Position numbers and translations under genes: made by a program. Positions 33,418 through 48,629 of a DNA stretch of 64,000 nucleotides are shown one piece after another. How positions within the stretch are numbered: the stretch's first letter is position 1; every line of letters begins with the position of its first letter. The notes beneath the pieces are model-generated. The model was not told the origin of the DNA, did not search any database, and saw only the letters and a list, made by a program, of their open reading frames with translations. Origin of the DNA: Gloeopeniophorella convolvens (Eukaryota; Basidiomycota; Agaricomycetes; Russulales); contig WTXD01000041.1 in NCBI GenBank assembly GCA_022496205.1, positions 1-64,000 of the forward strand. Reading direction: 5' to 3'.

Positions 33418-34346
33418 TCAGAAACAGATGCGGTAGCTTGCGTAGCGCCCACTGGTTTCACTGGGACGTGTGATTTTGACAACTTGACCTCGGCGTAAGC
33501 CGTAGTATCGCGCAATGGGATCTGCAAGCTGTATACGGGGTAGCTGAGTTTCTTTCAAGCGACTAGAGACTTCTTAGAACGCAATTAATAGGCGGAGTGA
33601 GCGTACCGGCTACGTACTATCGCTCTAGAAGGGCCTTTTTTTGTTCTGGATCAAGGACTTCGTGTCTTGGAACTAGTCGGTGGTGTGTGATATTTACGAG
33701 AAGATCCGCCTCCGCGAATTCTTCTAGCCTGAAGCGCGACTGCATCGCGGTTATGACCTTCGAGGGTTACTCAAGTCTCAAACCCGCGAAATCAGAGCCA
33801 TGAAAACAGTAGTGCACACCTTTCGCGCAGAGGAGGTCATGGTCCCCGGGAAGATAATGATACCCTTGGAGATGTTCTTCTCTTCGAGAATGTTCAGCAA
33901 CCTGAGAGCGGGGATGGAGATGTGAGATAATGATACTGAAAACACGGAAAAGGGTGCGCACTTCCTCATTGTCTTGACACCAACACTTTTCTCATCGGAG
34001 AAAAACACGAAAATCTGATTTGAAGGGTCCGTCCGGGAGTTGGTGAAGAAATTCAGCTGGTTCCGGCTATAAAAGAGGTATGGCAGGTAGCAGGTGAGAA
34101 TCACGCATATGTTTCATAACATAGAGGCGCACTCCACGCTACCCCCGTTGTTTGCGTATTGTGCCTTGAAGTCGGCGAGAGACATGTTGATCTCTTCATC
34201 CGCAACTTGATAACCCTGCGAGTCCACGCCTTCAGCCAGAGGTCGAATAGAGGTCACAGAGAGTTTTTCTGCACCCTGTCTTTGACAAGTTCGTGTATTG
34301 TGCGGTTGACTTTCCAGAGGGCAGCCGAATCGTCTCCGTCAGACAT
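33418..34346 (-). CDS. RPB5: RPB5/RPABC1, shared subunit of RNA polymerases I, II and III
   Basis: RPB5 sits in the jaw of all three nuclear RNA polymerases. Six exons (34275-34346, 34121-34215, 33962-34066, 33820-33901, 33618-33757, 33418-33562) sum to 212 aa, the usual family length. The order is [93 protein letters not shown] and [20 protein letters not shown]. The highly conserved C-terminal domain follows: [20 protein letters not shown] and [23 protein letters not shown]. All exons are short. The exon 2/3 junction uses a weak donor (GTTATG) and is the least certain splice. It is divergent from WDR82. Confidence 0.94.
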
Positions 34347-34575
34347 AGTGAGCAAGAGCAAAATGCGAAATGTGATCTATTGTAACTCCGCCTTCACGTT
34401 GAACGCGCGCTAACGCGCGCGTCGCGGCCTGTCGCAGCCGGCGCCGTGAGCGCGCGAGTTCGAGTCCGCCCCCTTCCGCAATGGCACCTCCTAACCCCAC
34501 CAACGGACTCGTGTCATTACCCCTCACCAACGTCCTCATGGTTAGGATATATCTACCCAAAATACAACTTTACTG
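34347..34575. promoter_or_regulatory. Bidirectional promoter between RPB5 and WDR82
   Basis: These 229 nt separate two divergent ATGs. The stretch contains a CG-alternating inverted repeat (CGCGCGCTAACGCGCGCG, near 34405-34422). There is no TATA box near either start, as is common for housekeeping pairs. Confidence 0.55.
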
Positions 34576-35825
34576 ATGGACAGCACACAGACGAAGCTGA
34601 AGCCTGCAAAGATATTCAAGGCCGCCGTCGACCCTACACCTCCCCCAGCTCCAGGAAGCCGTGCCCCTGTACAACAACGACATATCACAGGCCTCTGTTT
34701 TGACGATAGGGGAGACCAGCTCATCACCGCCGCGGAGGACGAGACTTTTAGATTGTATAACTGCAAGACCGGCAAGCAAGTCTTTCACCCACGTTCTGTC
34801 TTGCCACAAGGTCCAACTGATAATAGCTCTCAGACCCACGAAAACCCTTCATTCAAAGAAGTACGGTGTCGACCTACCGCGATTCACTCACAAGAACACT
34901 GCCATCATCTATGCGTCGACCAAGGAAGACGATACAATCCGCTACCACTCGTTGCACGATAATAAGTATCTGCAGTACTTCAAGGGTCACACCCAACGCG
35001 TTATTTCTCTCGAGATGTCACCGGTCGACGATGGCTTCATGTCGGGCTCAATGGACAAGACTGTGCGCCTGTGGGATCTGCGTGGGCCCCAGTGCCGCGG
35101 GCTCCTCAGCTTACCTGCGCCCTCGCTCGTCGCCTACGACGCCACCGGTGTCGTCTTCGCCGTCGCTGTCAACCACTACGAACGCATTCTTATGTATGAT
35201 CATGCAAACTACGACAAGGCGCCGTTCCTTACCATCACGCTTGAAGACCCGACGTTAGCACGCGTGAGCTTCCCTCCGCGCGCCATCTTCATGACGTCGA
35301 TGGCATTCTCGAGCAACGGCAAATATCTCCTTGTTGGTTGCTCAGGCGATGCGCACTACATTATCGATGCCTTTGAGGGGCACGTTCTCGCGAAGCTGGA
35401 GGGACACATCGGGCTGGAGCGCCGCAGACTGGACACCCCGGTCAGCATCGAGCCGCAGAGAGGATGCTCTGGTGAGGAGGTGTCGTGGACACCGGACAGC
35501 AAATACATTGTCGGTGGTGGTCTTGATGGACGCATCTGCGTGTGGGACGTACAAAATCTTCCTTCTCGCGAAGGGCCCGTGGATCTCAAGCTTGCACCGA
35601 TGCGCATACAACCCCTCGCCAAGATGGATGGGCACCCGGGACCCCTGCGTTGCGTTCGATTCAACCCGCGTTTGGCGATGATGGCCACTGCAGGCGGTGA
35701 ATTAGTACGTCCTCTACCATATCACTGTTGCGTGTGCTCAAAAAGATCAGGCCTTTTGGATCCCAGACCAAACTGCTGACGCTGAGGAGGTTGCTAAAGA
35801 GCTGCTGAAGAAAAGTGGAACCTGA
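34576..35825 (+). CDS. SWD2: WDR82/Swd2-like WD40 subunit of COMPASS
   Basis: Swd2/WDR82 is a beta-propeller subunit of the COMPASS H3K4 methyltransferase and, in yeast, also of the cleavage/polyadenylation factor. Exons 34576-34775, 34834-35704 and 35751-35825 give 381 aa. Diagnostic runs are LYNCKTGKPTKTLHSKKYGV, DDTIRYHSLHDNKYLQYFKG, VISLEMSPVDDGFMSGSMDK, TVRLWDLRGPQCRG, IDAFEGHVLAKLEGHI, VSWTPDSKYIVGGGLDGRIC and AFWIPD. The GKP.KTL.SKKYG join is obtained only if the first intron begins with GC (see findings). The N-terminus is about 30 residues longer than in animals (AVDPTPPPAPGSRAP). Confidence 0.93.
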
Positions 35826-36122
35826 GTTGACCGTATCCTATAATACGCTGCCGCTACTATGTATCATGCATGCCTCTGAAAGTAGCAGATCTAGCATACA
35901 CTCATGTACCAAACCCCCAAGACCTAAGAACTCGTGGCAATTGTCGCCAAAGTTTTGTCAGTCATGTGACCCTACCCTCCATGACACGGTACACCGAAAG
36001 CGGAAATGACGTGGCGGCTCGTGCTCCTCTCACAACACCAACCACCCCTTTGATTCTCACTTCCCAACTACCTCGGATTGGCACTGGGACAAGGCTAACG
36101 GTCTTCTGGATATTGGTTTATA

Positions 36123-37211
36123 ATGCGCATTCGGTCTCTATTTGCAACGCTCACTCTTTTGGCGACTACCGTTCTTGCGGTCGAAATCGTCTGTACGTCT
36201 ACTATGACCGTGTCTCCTTCCATTCGTCCCGACGCTGATTTCTGGATCCACTGCAAGCGTCCGAACCGGAAGATGGAGAGTTCCCCGACTTTCCTATCGA
36301 AGATCCTGTACTTGCGGTCACTGCATCGTTCCCGGAGAACAATCCGTTCGGTCGTCAGTTTCCAATTTTTTTGCTTTGTCCGATACGGTACTCATTGCAT
36401 GCAACGCCACTAGATGTCGTCAATGGCGAGAACAATAAATTGTTCTTGATTGTGGAGAATAAAACGGGCAAGAATGTCACGCTGCTCAGCGTAGCCGGCG
36501 AGTTCCTTAACCCGGACACGGAGAAACTCATCAAGGCCGTATGTACTTCGTCTGCCATGATGTTATGGTCTAACAGGAGTCACCGTTTGCGTTTTAGGTG
36601 AACAACCTGACATATGGCATTCACTTGCCGAACACTGCACGGATCCAACTTCCGTATAATTTTCACAGCGAGTCAGTGCTGTGCCCTGTTTCAAATCATT
36701 GATCCCCTCCAATTGACCGCCCCGCTTAGGTTCAAAACCGGTGAAATCAAGCTTAGCGTGTGGCTGGAGCACATTATCGATGGCGAGAGACAGAAGATCT
36801 CTGCCTTCGATTCCATTGTCAATGTGGTGGAGCCAGAGCTCTCTGTCTTCGATTTCAAACTGTAAGCCATCCATTCCCCCGATAACACCGAGATGCTGAA
36901 GTGGCACCTCCAGCTTGAGCACCTATGCGGTTGTCCTTGCCATTCTTAGCGGTCTTGGCTATGTCGCGTACCTCTCCTTCGTTCCTCAGCCCAAGCAGAA
37001 GAAGACCAAACCGGCCGTTTCTGCACCCGTTGGCACTGTGACCGCAACTGGCGCAGGTGGCTACCAGGAAGAATGGATTCCGGAGCACCACTTGCGCAAG
37101 TCCAAAGTTCGGAAAGGCGGTGTAGTAAACTCTGGGGACGAGCTCAGTGGGTTGAGCGGCGGTGAGGTGAGCGGCACAGAGGGCAAACGGCGCGGCAAGC
37201 CCAGGAAATAG
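36123..37211 (+). CDS. Translocon-associated protein alpha (TRAP-alpha/SSR1)
   Basis: TRAP-alpha is an ER membrane glycoprotein next to the Sec61 channel. The ATG at 36123 gives a signal peptide (MRIRSLFATLTLLATTVLAV). The lumenal domain has an acidic start (EDGEFPDFPIEDPVLAVTAS, ENNPF), VNGENNKLFLIVENKTGKNV with a potential N-glycosylation site NVT, NPDTEKLIKAV, NNLTYGIHLPNTARIQLPYN and LSVWLEHIIDGERQKISAFD. One membrane segment follows (TYAVVLAILSGLGYVAYLSF). The cytosolic basic tail ends RRGKPRK. Five or so introns, one after the signal peptide and one after EKLIKAV, were placed by GT-AG and phase. The yeast homologue is Irc22. It converges on the complex I gene with about 175 nt between stops. 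Confidence 0.88.
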
Positions 37212-37385
37212 ACGTTGCTGTGACAAAATGCTACGCATGTAGTGCATGCTTTGGATATTATCTGAGGCAGTCGTCGATCTGAATCCACTCTCATTTGGTG
37301 CAAGAAAAGAGAATGATAGGATATGGACAAGGAAACCTAGTTACGAGTTGCCAGCAGTGTTGAAAGTTGACGTCTCTACAACACG

Positions 37386-37717
37386 TTATACATCGACCTG
37401 CTTGTAACCTTTCACCTGGAACACTGTTAGACGGAGGTCACAAAAAGAACACCGGCAGGACACACCCTGTTCTCGTTGAGGAGGGTGATGTATCTCTCCG
37501 AAAGCTCACGGCAAGACTCGTAGTGGTTGACACCTTCCGCACGGTAACAGCTCTGAAGTTTGTCACGGACGATGCGTGCTTCCATAGCTCGGACCCAGGA
37601 TTCGCGCACGTGCGCGTCGCGCGCAGCAATCTGTGCTTTAGATGAAGGCATTGTCAGCGTGCTGGACGAGAAGGCCGAACCCGACGCACCTTTGAGTTCT
37701 GCGGCTCTGTCGCTCAT
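37386..37717 (-). CDS. NADH:ubiquinone oxidoreductase 12 kDa subunit (NDUFB10-like)
   Basis: This is an accessory subunit of mitochondrial complex I. Exons 37466-37717 and 37386-37415 give 93 aa. The core SWVRAMEARIVRDKLQSCYR, AEGVNHYESCRELSERY and the C-terminal NENR|VKGYKQVDV, formed by splicing out 37416-37465, match the fungal 12 kDa family. Conserved Cys in SCYR and SCRE fit the twin-cysteine pattern of intermembrane-space subunits. The start at 37717 (MSDRAAELKG) is preferred by length. A later ATG at MPSSKAQ would give about 71 aa. Confidence 0.85.
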
Positions 37718-38156
37718 GGCAAGGTGGTTGTTTGTTGCGGTTTGTTGCAATTCCGATGAACGAGTACCGGACCGGCGTGCCGGCCCTTCGGCTCGGCTCG
37801 GAGTGCTGCAATAAGTACTTGCTACTACCAAACGTGCACGAAGCTCAGCGGCTGGATTTAGTCACCGCCGAGTACCATGTCGGCAAGCGTCTTGTCATAC
37901 AATCTCTTTGTTTCGGCACTATGCGCAATCGCTGTTGAATATCGTCTCCTTGCGATGGCCCGTCTGAAGTCCGATTCACGTCAGCTTCCAGTTCTCAGAG
38001 CTCATTGGAAGCTCGGGCTCCGGGGGGGCCCGCCGAGCATGTGTTAATTGATAATTAGTGACCGGGCGCAATGCTAGTACATTGATGCTACATCCAATAT
38101 ATATAGAGCCAGCCTGTCTTCTTCCACCACATCTTCCACTAATTGCTCTGGCAAGT
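37718..38156. promoter_or_regulatory. Divergent promoter region of the complex I subunit and enoyl-CoA isomerase
   Basis: About 440 nt lie between divergent starts. A TATA-like run (AATATATATAGAG, 38096-38106) faces the isomerase about 50 nt before its ATG. No other element is recognised. Confidence 0.5.
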
Positions 38157-39269
38157 ATGTCCTCCGCATCCAGTATTCAATTCCCCAAGGATTCCTCGCC
38201 ACCACTGCTCACCCTAACGCGACGTAGGTTTGTCATCTGCAGACCCACGGACAATTCTAATTAAGCTCTTCACAGCCTCTCCAGCGCTCTGGCAGATAGA
38301 GTTGCACAATGGGGTGGACAACCGCTTAACAAAGATCATGCTGAATGATGCACTCAAGCCAGCTCTCGCAACGGTGGAGCGTGAATGGCGCAAGGAACGT
38401 GCGGAGGGTAAATCCAGGAAGGACAAGGATGCTGGAACGGCTGCCCTTATTATCGTCGGCCGCCTGAGCCAAGATAAATTCTTCAGCAACGGTGAGCGAC
38501 ACATCTTGCTGTTCATTTGGCTACTCTCGAGCATGTCATCCAGGTTTTGACTTCCCCAGCGTTCTCGCCGATCCAGCCTGGTTCCCAGGTAGGCGTCACC
38601 CATTCGATCCCTCCCACTATCAACTGAAGCCTGTTCATCTGCAAAGCGACCTTTGACCCGTTACTTCTGCATCTCCTAACCTTCCCGAGTAAGTCCGAGT
38701 CATCTTTCCGTGATCCAGCGTCTGTTATGGCCATTCAATGCCCCACAGTCCCGACCGTAGCCGCCATCAACGGTCACTGCTTCGCCGCAGGCGCCATGAT
38801 TGCGCTCGCGTGTGACTATCGCGTCATGACAGATGGCGCTAAACGCAACGCGTGGATGTGCATGAATGAGATAGATTTTGGTGCAGCCTGGCCTGTTTCG
38901 TTCGCTGCCCTCGTGCGCGCCAAAGTGTCTGCCATTCGCAAGATGGCATTCGAAGGACACCGCTTCACTCCCTCAGAAGCTCTGAATGGAGGCCTCGTGG
39001 ATGAAATTGTTGCAGGGGGGACGCAGAGCGTGCTGAAGAGGGCACGCGAGCTTGCTACAGAGAAGGCACCAAAGGCACGCGAAGGCGTGTGGGGGGTGAT
39101 CAAGGTTCGTGCACTTCGACGCGAGCATATGGGCGAGTGCTGACAGTCTCGGTACTCGTCGCAGGCGGAGATCTATCGTCCGGTAATTGAGCTGGTGAGG
39201 TTGAGCGTTCCAACCCTCAATGTTGCTGCGGACGAGTCTGCGGCCCAAGTGAGGTTAGCGAAGCTCTAG
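38157..39269 (+). CDS. Peroxisomal enoyl-CoA hydratase/isomerase family protein (ECI-like)
   Basis: Crotonase-fold enzyme, probably a delta3-delta2-enoyl-CoA isomerase of fatty-acid beta-oxidation. Exons are 38157-38223, 38276-38491, 38544-38588, 38647-38688, 38749-39104 and 39165-39269, giving 276 aa. Motifs: WQIELHNGVDNRLT, TFPIPTVAAINGHCFAAGAM (CoA-binding/oxyanion region), LACDYRVMTDG, MNEIDFGAAWPVSFAALVRA and EALNGGLVDEIV. The chain ends AKL, a PTS1 peroxisomal targeting signal. Two exons are only 45 and 42 nt. Hydratase versus isomerase cannot be decided without catalytic-residue alignment; the INGHCFAAG and NEI.FG patterns favour the isomerase group. Confidence 0.9.
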
Positions 39270-41817
39270 ACGGAACATGGGGCCATCGACGCGCCCAGAC
39301 CCGCAAGATTATGGCATAGTGTGTAGATAGCGGAATGTGAGACAGCGATCGGGAGGGGAGCTATATCTTTGGCACGTCCGACCGCCAAAATCTTGCACAT
39401 GGGGAGAGTATTCAAAAAGTACCTACCAACCCGCATTCTGCGGACAACTCGACATCCGACTCGCATGAGGTCGGCGGAGATCCCAACTACTTCAGTGCAA
39501 CTACAATCATGGCCTGCAAGGTTGTCTGGCACACTCCACCCAGTGTGCACCTTTGACGCTAAACCCGGTATGCATCTGCTCGGCCCGAAGAGTACATCAA
39601 CTTACATAAGAGCGAAGCGCTTGGTGCGAAAGCATTCGGGCTCGGCCGTCGCGGACACCCGTTTTCCGCGTGGCCCAGTCATTGGTCACTGGTCACCACC
39701 ATCATCATCACGGATTGTCACTGCTCCCTCTACTATGACCTTGTCCACGGGCTCCGCCGTGTGGCACTGCTCAACGGCGCTTTCTCAGCTACAAGAGGCC
39801 GCTTACTCGATTTCAACAACATCGATATGGATCGCCACGGAGGTCATATTCGCGGCGGCGTTCATGTACTGATTCTCCATGCATCATCAGGCTCAAACTG
39901 ACGGTTTTCATCGCCGCTCAGTCACTGAAACGCACACTTTTCCGCAGAAGTTCGTGGCGGTGTCTTAAGGTAGATATCCTCCATGTGGTCGCCAGTGTGC
40001 TGTGCTGTGACAGACAGCAGCTCACTCATCGATCTGCTGTATGTCTTCATCTGGCCGTCATTAGACCATCTGGTACCAGCATGCGAGTAACGAGCAGAGC
40101 GAAGCGCACGCATTTCATCTATGCTATTCTTGTAGACGCCGATCAGGCATGTTGCCGCCAGCTGAGAGATGCCGCTTGTTGGGTGGAGATCTGTCGCTCC
40201 TCTTTGGGTTTGGTCTTCGACTTCTGCTCGAAATCATTGTCTCTATATGTGTTCCCTACACCTAGGTCATTACGCAAAACGCTCCGACTGGCTAGCCATT
40301 AAAGCCTTATGGTGGGTCTATACATCGTGACCCCACATCTCTGCTGCTTTGGACACAGACGGTGTGTATCGAAGATGTCCGACGGAGGATGTGGTCCTGA
40401 GCGAAAAATGCAGGGTCGTGACTACCCTTAGTGCACAAGAATCCATCTTCGATGTGCAAGTTTGTGTATCAGAGGTGGCCTTTGGCGGACCCGCGGCGAG
40501 ATATCGTACCCCGTTGCCGGAATTCCGCGCTCAACGGCAGCGAAAGCGCGGCCGCTTGACAATGGCTGTGACGGAGCGGCGCGGCGGAGATTCGGACCCC
40601 ACGGCAGCGCGACTCGGAATCGGACGCCACCATACCCATCCCGACATGTATCTTCGGCCGCCACCTTGCATGCGCTATCAAATTATCTGTATTGGATTGA
40701 CGAGGAGCTTTGGTTTCCATATGCTGCTAACGGGCTGCGCAGAACGTGTGATTCAGGCTGGGTGAAACTCTAAGTATCTGGCGGACAGCTACAACTGGGC
40801 TTGGGGACTCGGACAGCATTGCGCACCTGGATGCTAACGGGCGCCAACTCGCTACACCAACGCCACACGTTTCAGGCGAGGATATTCCAGTGAGAGTCAC
40901 TGGCACTGGATCTGCTGCAACGGATAAATTTATCTGTGGATCAGGCTATCGCCTCATCTCTGGGACTCCGAAGCGACAGGGAATTTACATATCCTAGGTT
41001 GTAGTCACACCAGAAGGACTGTGACAAGTAGGCTCAGAACAGCAGTAAACGTGCCCTACTCAACCGTTATCCACAGATTGCACCCCGGAGAATTCTGTGC
41101 CCCTACCGCCCGCAAATGTGGGGCGGCGATCACTGCCTGGGACCTTGGCCTTCAACTCGGGACTTCCTCGACCTCCTCGGAGAGATGGCTCCCGTTCCCA
41201 TGCGGGGCCCCAGCGGCGTCCCGCCAGTGGCTTCCAAAGTTCAACTTACCGTATGTCACCGCCGGAAATTCTGATCACCCACGAAGCCAGTTCTCGGTAG
41301 ATCAGGACAGGGACGGGGACGCACTGCGGGCAGAACAATAAGCTCGCAATAAACAGTACCCGAGGACCTCGGCCATCGTGGATTTTAGTGCTATATGGTG
41401 GCATTACGATTTGGTCTGTCTGGAGGGGGCTGAGGGACAATTCGCTGCCTCTTGCTCCGCCCGTGGAGATGATGATAATATCAGGGTAGTCTCGAAGGAA
41501 TAAACCAGGAATACCCAGGGTGCCGGGTGTAATGGCAATGGAGCCACCATATGGTCTGTATTGACGGCAGTACACCTGACTCTGTCAACAGGCCCGTTCA
41601 ATATCAGTACCAACCCCGAGATGGATGACGTGCTGCCGAGTTCAGGGCGAGTCCAAATCGCCCGAATGGCACTGGTACCACAGTCCTTGTGGGTTGCGAG
41701 CAGAGTCCGGTTGAATTATAACGAATAGAGTTAGCTTCATTCGGCTAGATAAATCGGATCAAGGAAGGAAACAACGGCAACCCTCATTCTAGGACCTTAA
41801 GAATTTATACAACTATT
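39270..41817. other. 2.5-kb stretch without a recognisable gene
   Basis: Only short open frames on both strands are seen. None has a domain signature or plausible splice partners. Short GGTCACTGGTCACC-type repeats occur near 39685. It may hold degraded sequence. Confidence 0.35.
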
Positions 41818-43110
41818 TCACTCCGTTGAGCCAAATGGCCAGAGTACTGGGGTATTTCTAAGATGAACCTTGTTCAGCAAGCGCAGCGCAGGTTTGTATC
41901 TGTGACTAACCGTTTATACTTCTTCCAAGCTTCGTCTTTCCCCCACTTCTTCTCCGCTGAGAGCTGTTTGCGGTGTAATCAGTCAGTTGTACATACGAGG
42001 CAATGAACTCAGCGAACCTCGAGCGGCGGGATACCGGAAACCTGGTAGCCGGTCAGGGAAGTGCCGAACAGAGAAAAGGTGGACACACATAACGCAGCAA
42101 GAAGTACGTGAACAAAGGACTCGCAGCAGAAAGGGCAATGCTGCCTCTAGGATTGTGGGCAGTTTGAAGAGACGCGATGGAGAGTGCCCATATTCCCGTC
42201 CAAATGCCCACTTCTCCAATGTAGCTACGAATCATCACCATCAAAATCGGCGCTCGCCCAAAGACGAGATACTTACTTGGGATGGCGGCTGATGCTCCAC
42301 AGACCGCTGGAGATGAATTTCTCATCATGCTCCTTATTCTTCTGTGCTTTGCGCCAGGCGGCCTTCTGCCTATCTGCCACACTTTCGATTATTAGTGAGC
42401 CTGCAAACAGACCCACAGCAGCATAATCGCGGAAAGTCAAGGCAGGATGGAGGTGAGCGGGGAGCGTGTTGATCTGTCATCATCAGGTTTCGGTCTTTCT
42501 TTATTTTCAAGGGCGAACGACACGCACAAGATAAACAGGCAGGCCGACAATCAGAACCCAAGATGCTGACGATAGGTAAGGTACTAACGAAGTTCAGGTG
42601 AATCTCAAAGCATACCTTGAGCCATCCACCACACCGTGAATGTAAATGGCTGTTTCTTTGCCTCCATAAAGCGGAAGTCTCCGTGCGAATCGAAAGCTCG
42701 CTGTACGTGTGTCAACTTCAAGTGGCTCCCGGAGTCGTCCCGAGTGATCACTTACCTGTACTAGAAAGCTACCCAGGCGGACGGTCCAGACTCCAAGAGC
42801 GGCTGTGATGAGAAGTTGCCTTGGCGCAAAGCTGGTGATGGGAGGAAACGGAACATTCCGGGCGCCTTCCCAGAATCGCGCTTTCAAGACCGGGTAGTAC
42901 AAAGAGACGAATGCCGTCGAGATAAATCCAAGGGATCCCCCTAGATCGAAATATTTGTCGGTCTTTTGAGGGACGAAAATCGCAGCGAGGACTGAGATAG
43001 GGTCAGACTCGTAGAGATTTTGGGAGAGCATCGCTAAGATATTGAGCCTTACCTGCTTGCAGACCGAATGCGCCGCTGACGACGGGCAAGAGCCTTGAGA
43101 ATGCGTTCAT
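41818..43110 (-). CDS. DUF1295-family membrane protein (steroid reductase-like)
   Basis: Multi-pass membrane protein of the DUF1295/3-oxo-5-alpha-steroid dehydrogenase-like family; function unproven. The ATG at 43110 gives MNAFSRLLPVVSGAFGLQA, then after an intron VLAAIFVPQKTDKYFDLGGS, FAPRQLLITAALGVWTVRLG and SFLVQ. Next exons read RAFDSHGDFRFMEAKKQPFT and FTVWWMAQG, LIVGLPVYL, AAVGLFAGSLIIESVADRQK, EKFISSGLWSISRHPN, then YIGEVGIWTGIWALS. The end is KKWGKDEAWKKYKR then NTPVLWPFGSTE. R.GSFL..R, SGLW..SRHPNY.GE and the Y(K/R)..TP.L.P tail are diagnostic. At least seven short introns are present; the boundaries of the penultimate exon are approximate. Confidence 0.85.
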
Positions 43111-43579
43111 GATTGTGTGCTCGGGGTAAGAGAAGAGCAACAAGGTTGGTACCGCGCATCCATACTTATGGGGATCACAGCTGGCATTTCAAGCCAGGTC
43201 GAATGCAGCAATCCTGGAGCCGTAAACGCGTCGCGATGGTGCGGTCACGAGACATGACAATTGACATTGAAGTGACGTCCTCCCTGCAGATCGGCCTGCA
43301 GGTGTTCAATGTGACACCCGCTTCCCACCGCGCTGTTCGGAACAGCATGTCGACCACCGACCGCGACTGGAATTCGGGCCCAGGGCTCATCCAAAATCCT
43401 CCTGATACCAATAACGAGTCGGACTCTCTGGAAAGGCCACCGTACTACAACTGGTCGCCAGACGACGGCGCGTTCACACCCAAATACTTATACTAGGTAA
43501 CAGTCGTTTCGTTCCTTAGCCACACACGCAACTTGCAGCTCAACGATACCGCGCGCGAATAGCCAATGCTGGTGTGGTA

Positions 43580-44266
43580 ATGGCGAGCCCATATCAGGAG
43601 CCACGGAACATACACAACGTCTTCCCCATCGTGACCGCAGTTCGCTTTGAGGTGCACGGGGATCCCGTTGATGCGAAGTTCTGTCATTGCACGGTTTGTC
43701 AAGTGCTGCACGGTGAGTCCGTCATTGCGTATGTAAGGACTGCATGCCCCTTCCCCATTCTCGGCTGCTTGGATGGAAACCAAGCTTATATCACGCGGAG
43801 CTAGGTGCCTCATTTCAATGGGCGGTGATCTTCCCAAAGATGACTCGGTCGCATGTCGGACACGAGGCCCCGTTATTCACCGCTGCCTGTCCTTGCATAT
43901 ATCCAGACTTCTTTCCGGCTCGTGCGAGACGAGAAATCCGGTCTCCACTTCTTCAGCGCCGAGAAGTAGCCCGAATAGAGGCTGCACACTGGTGCGGGTG
44001 CTAATCGTGGTTCCAGACCCGACGGGAGCACATCACCTCCCGGTGAAGGTAGCATCGCGCCTACTAGCTAACAGCTCGACTCAAGAGCCGACCTAGGTGT
44101 CATGCAACGCTCGTCGTGCGCCACTTTTCGACGAAGGCCGTGGCATGGTCCTGGCGTGTCCAAGAGCCTTCTATTTCTCTCCCGGCTCGGTTCCGGATGA
44201 TTTCTTCCCATCCTGTCACACATATCTTACGGGCAGCACATCATGGACGTGCCGGACGGACGGTAA
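43580..44266 (+). pseudogene. GFA/DUF636-family gene, probably broken
   Basis: The GFA (glutathione-dependent formaldehyde-activating, CENP-V-like) family are small zinc proteins. AVRFEVHGDPVDAKFCHCTV then CQVLHG shows one Cys cluster. An intron joins HG to ASFQWAVIFPKDD. LPVK joins VSCNARRAPLFDEGRGMVLA after an intron ending near 44097, and DDFFPSCH follows. The expected C-terminus HISYGQHIMDVPDGR is present, but in the other frame because CACACA at 44217-44222 has one CA too many. The usual N-terminal C.C of the family is also missing (PIVTAVRF), and the middle join at about 43970 does not keep frame. I conclude it is a pseudogene, divergent from the DUF1295 gene. Confidence 0.6.
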
Positions 44267-44653
44267 TCGCCCCTCGACTCCGACGCAAAAAATCTGAGCT
44301 CATGATACCTAACTTTACCAGCCCAGATTTTGAAGGACACAAGGACAAGAGCGTAAGCTTGTCCCGCACTCCAGATGCTTGGGGAAGAGCTGATCGACAG
44401 CAGCGCCGCATTCAGGAGACGCGAAGACGCTCCGGAGATCGAAGTTAGTGAATTGATTTGCAAGTATTACACCTACACCGAGTACAGTACGAAAGAACCA
44501 CGACCACAATTCGATGATATGCAGCAAAGCGAAGGACACTCCCCACCATCCTCTGCGGAAACGCTAACAACAGAGTGGGGAGATACATCTACGGTTACAA
44601 GGAAGCATCGAGGTATTATAGCGAACATGTACGGAGAGAGCAAAGATAATAAA
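44267..44653. other. Intergenic stretch between GFA remnant and histone acetyltransferase
   Basis: About 390 nt, including the 3' end of the MYST gene on the minus strand. No gene or repeat is recognised. Confidence 0.35.
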
Positions 44654-48629
<3,976 letters not shown>

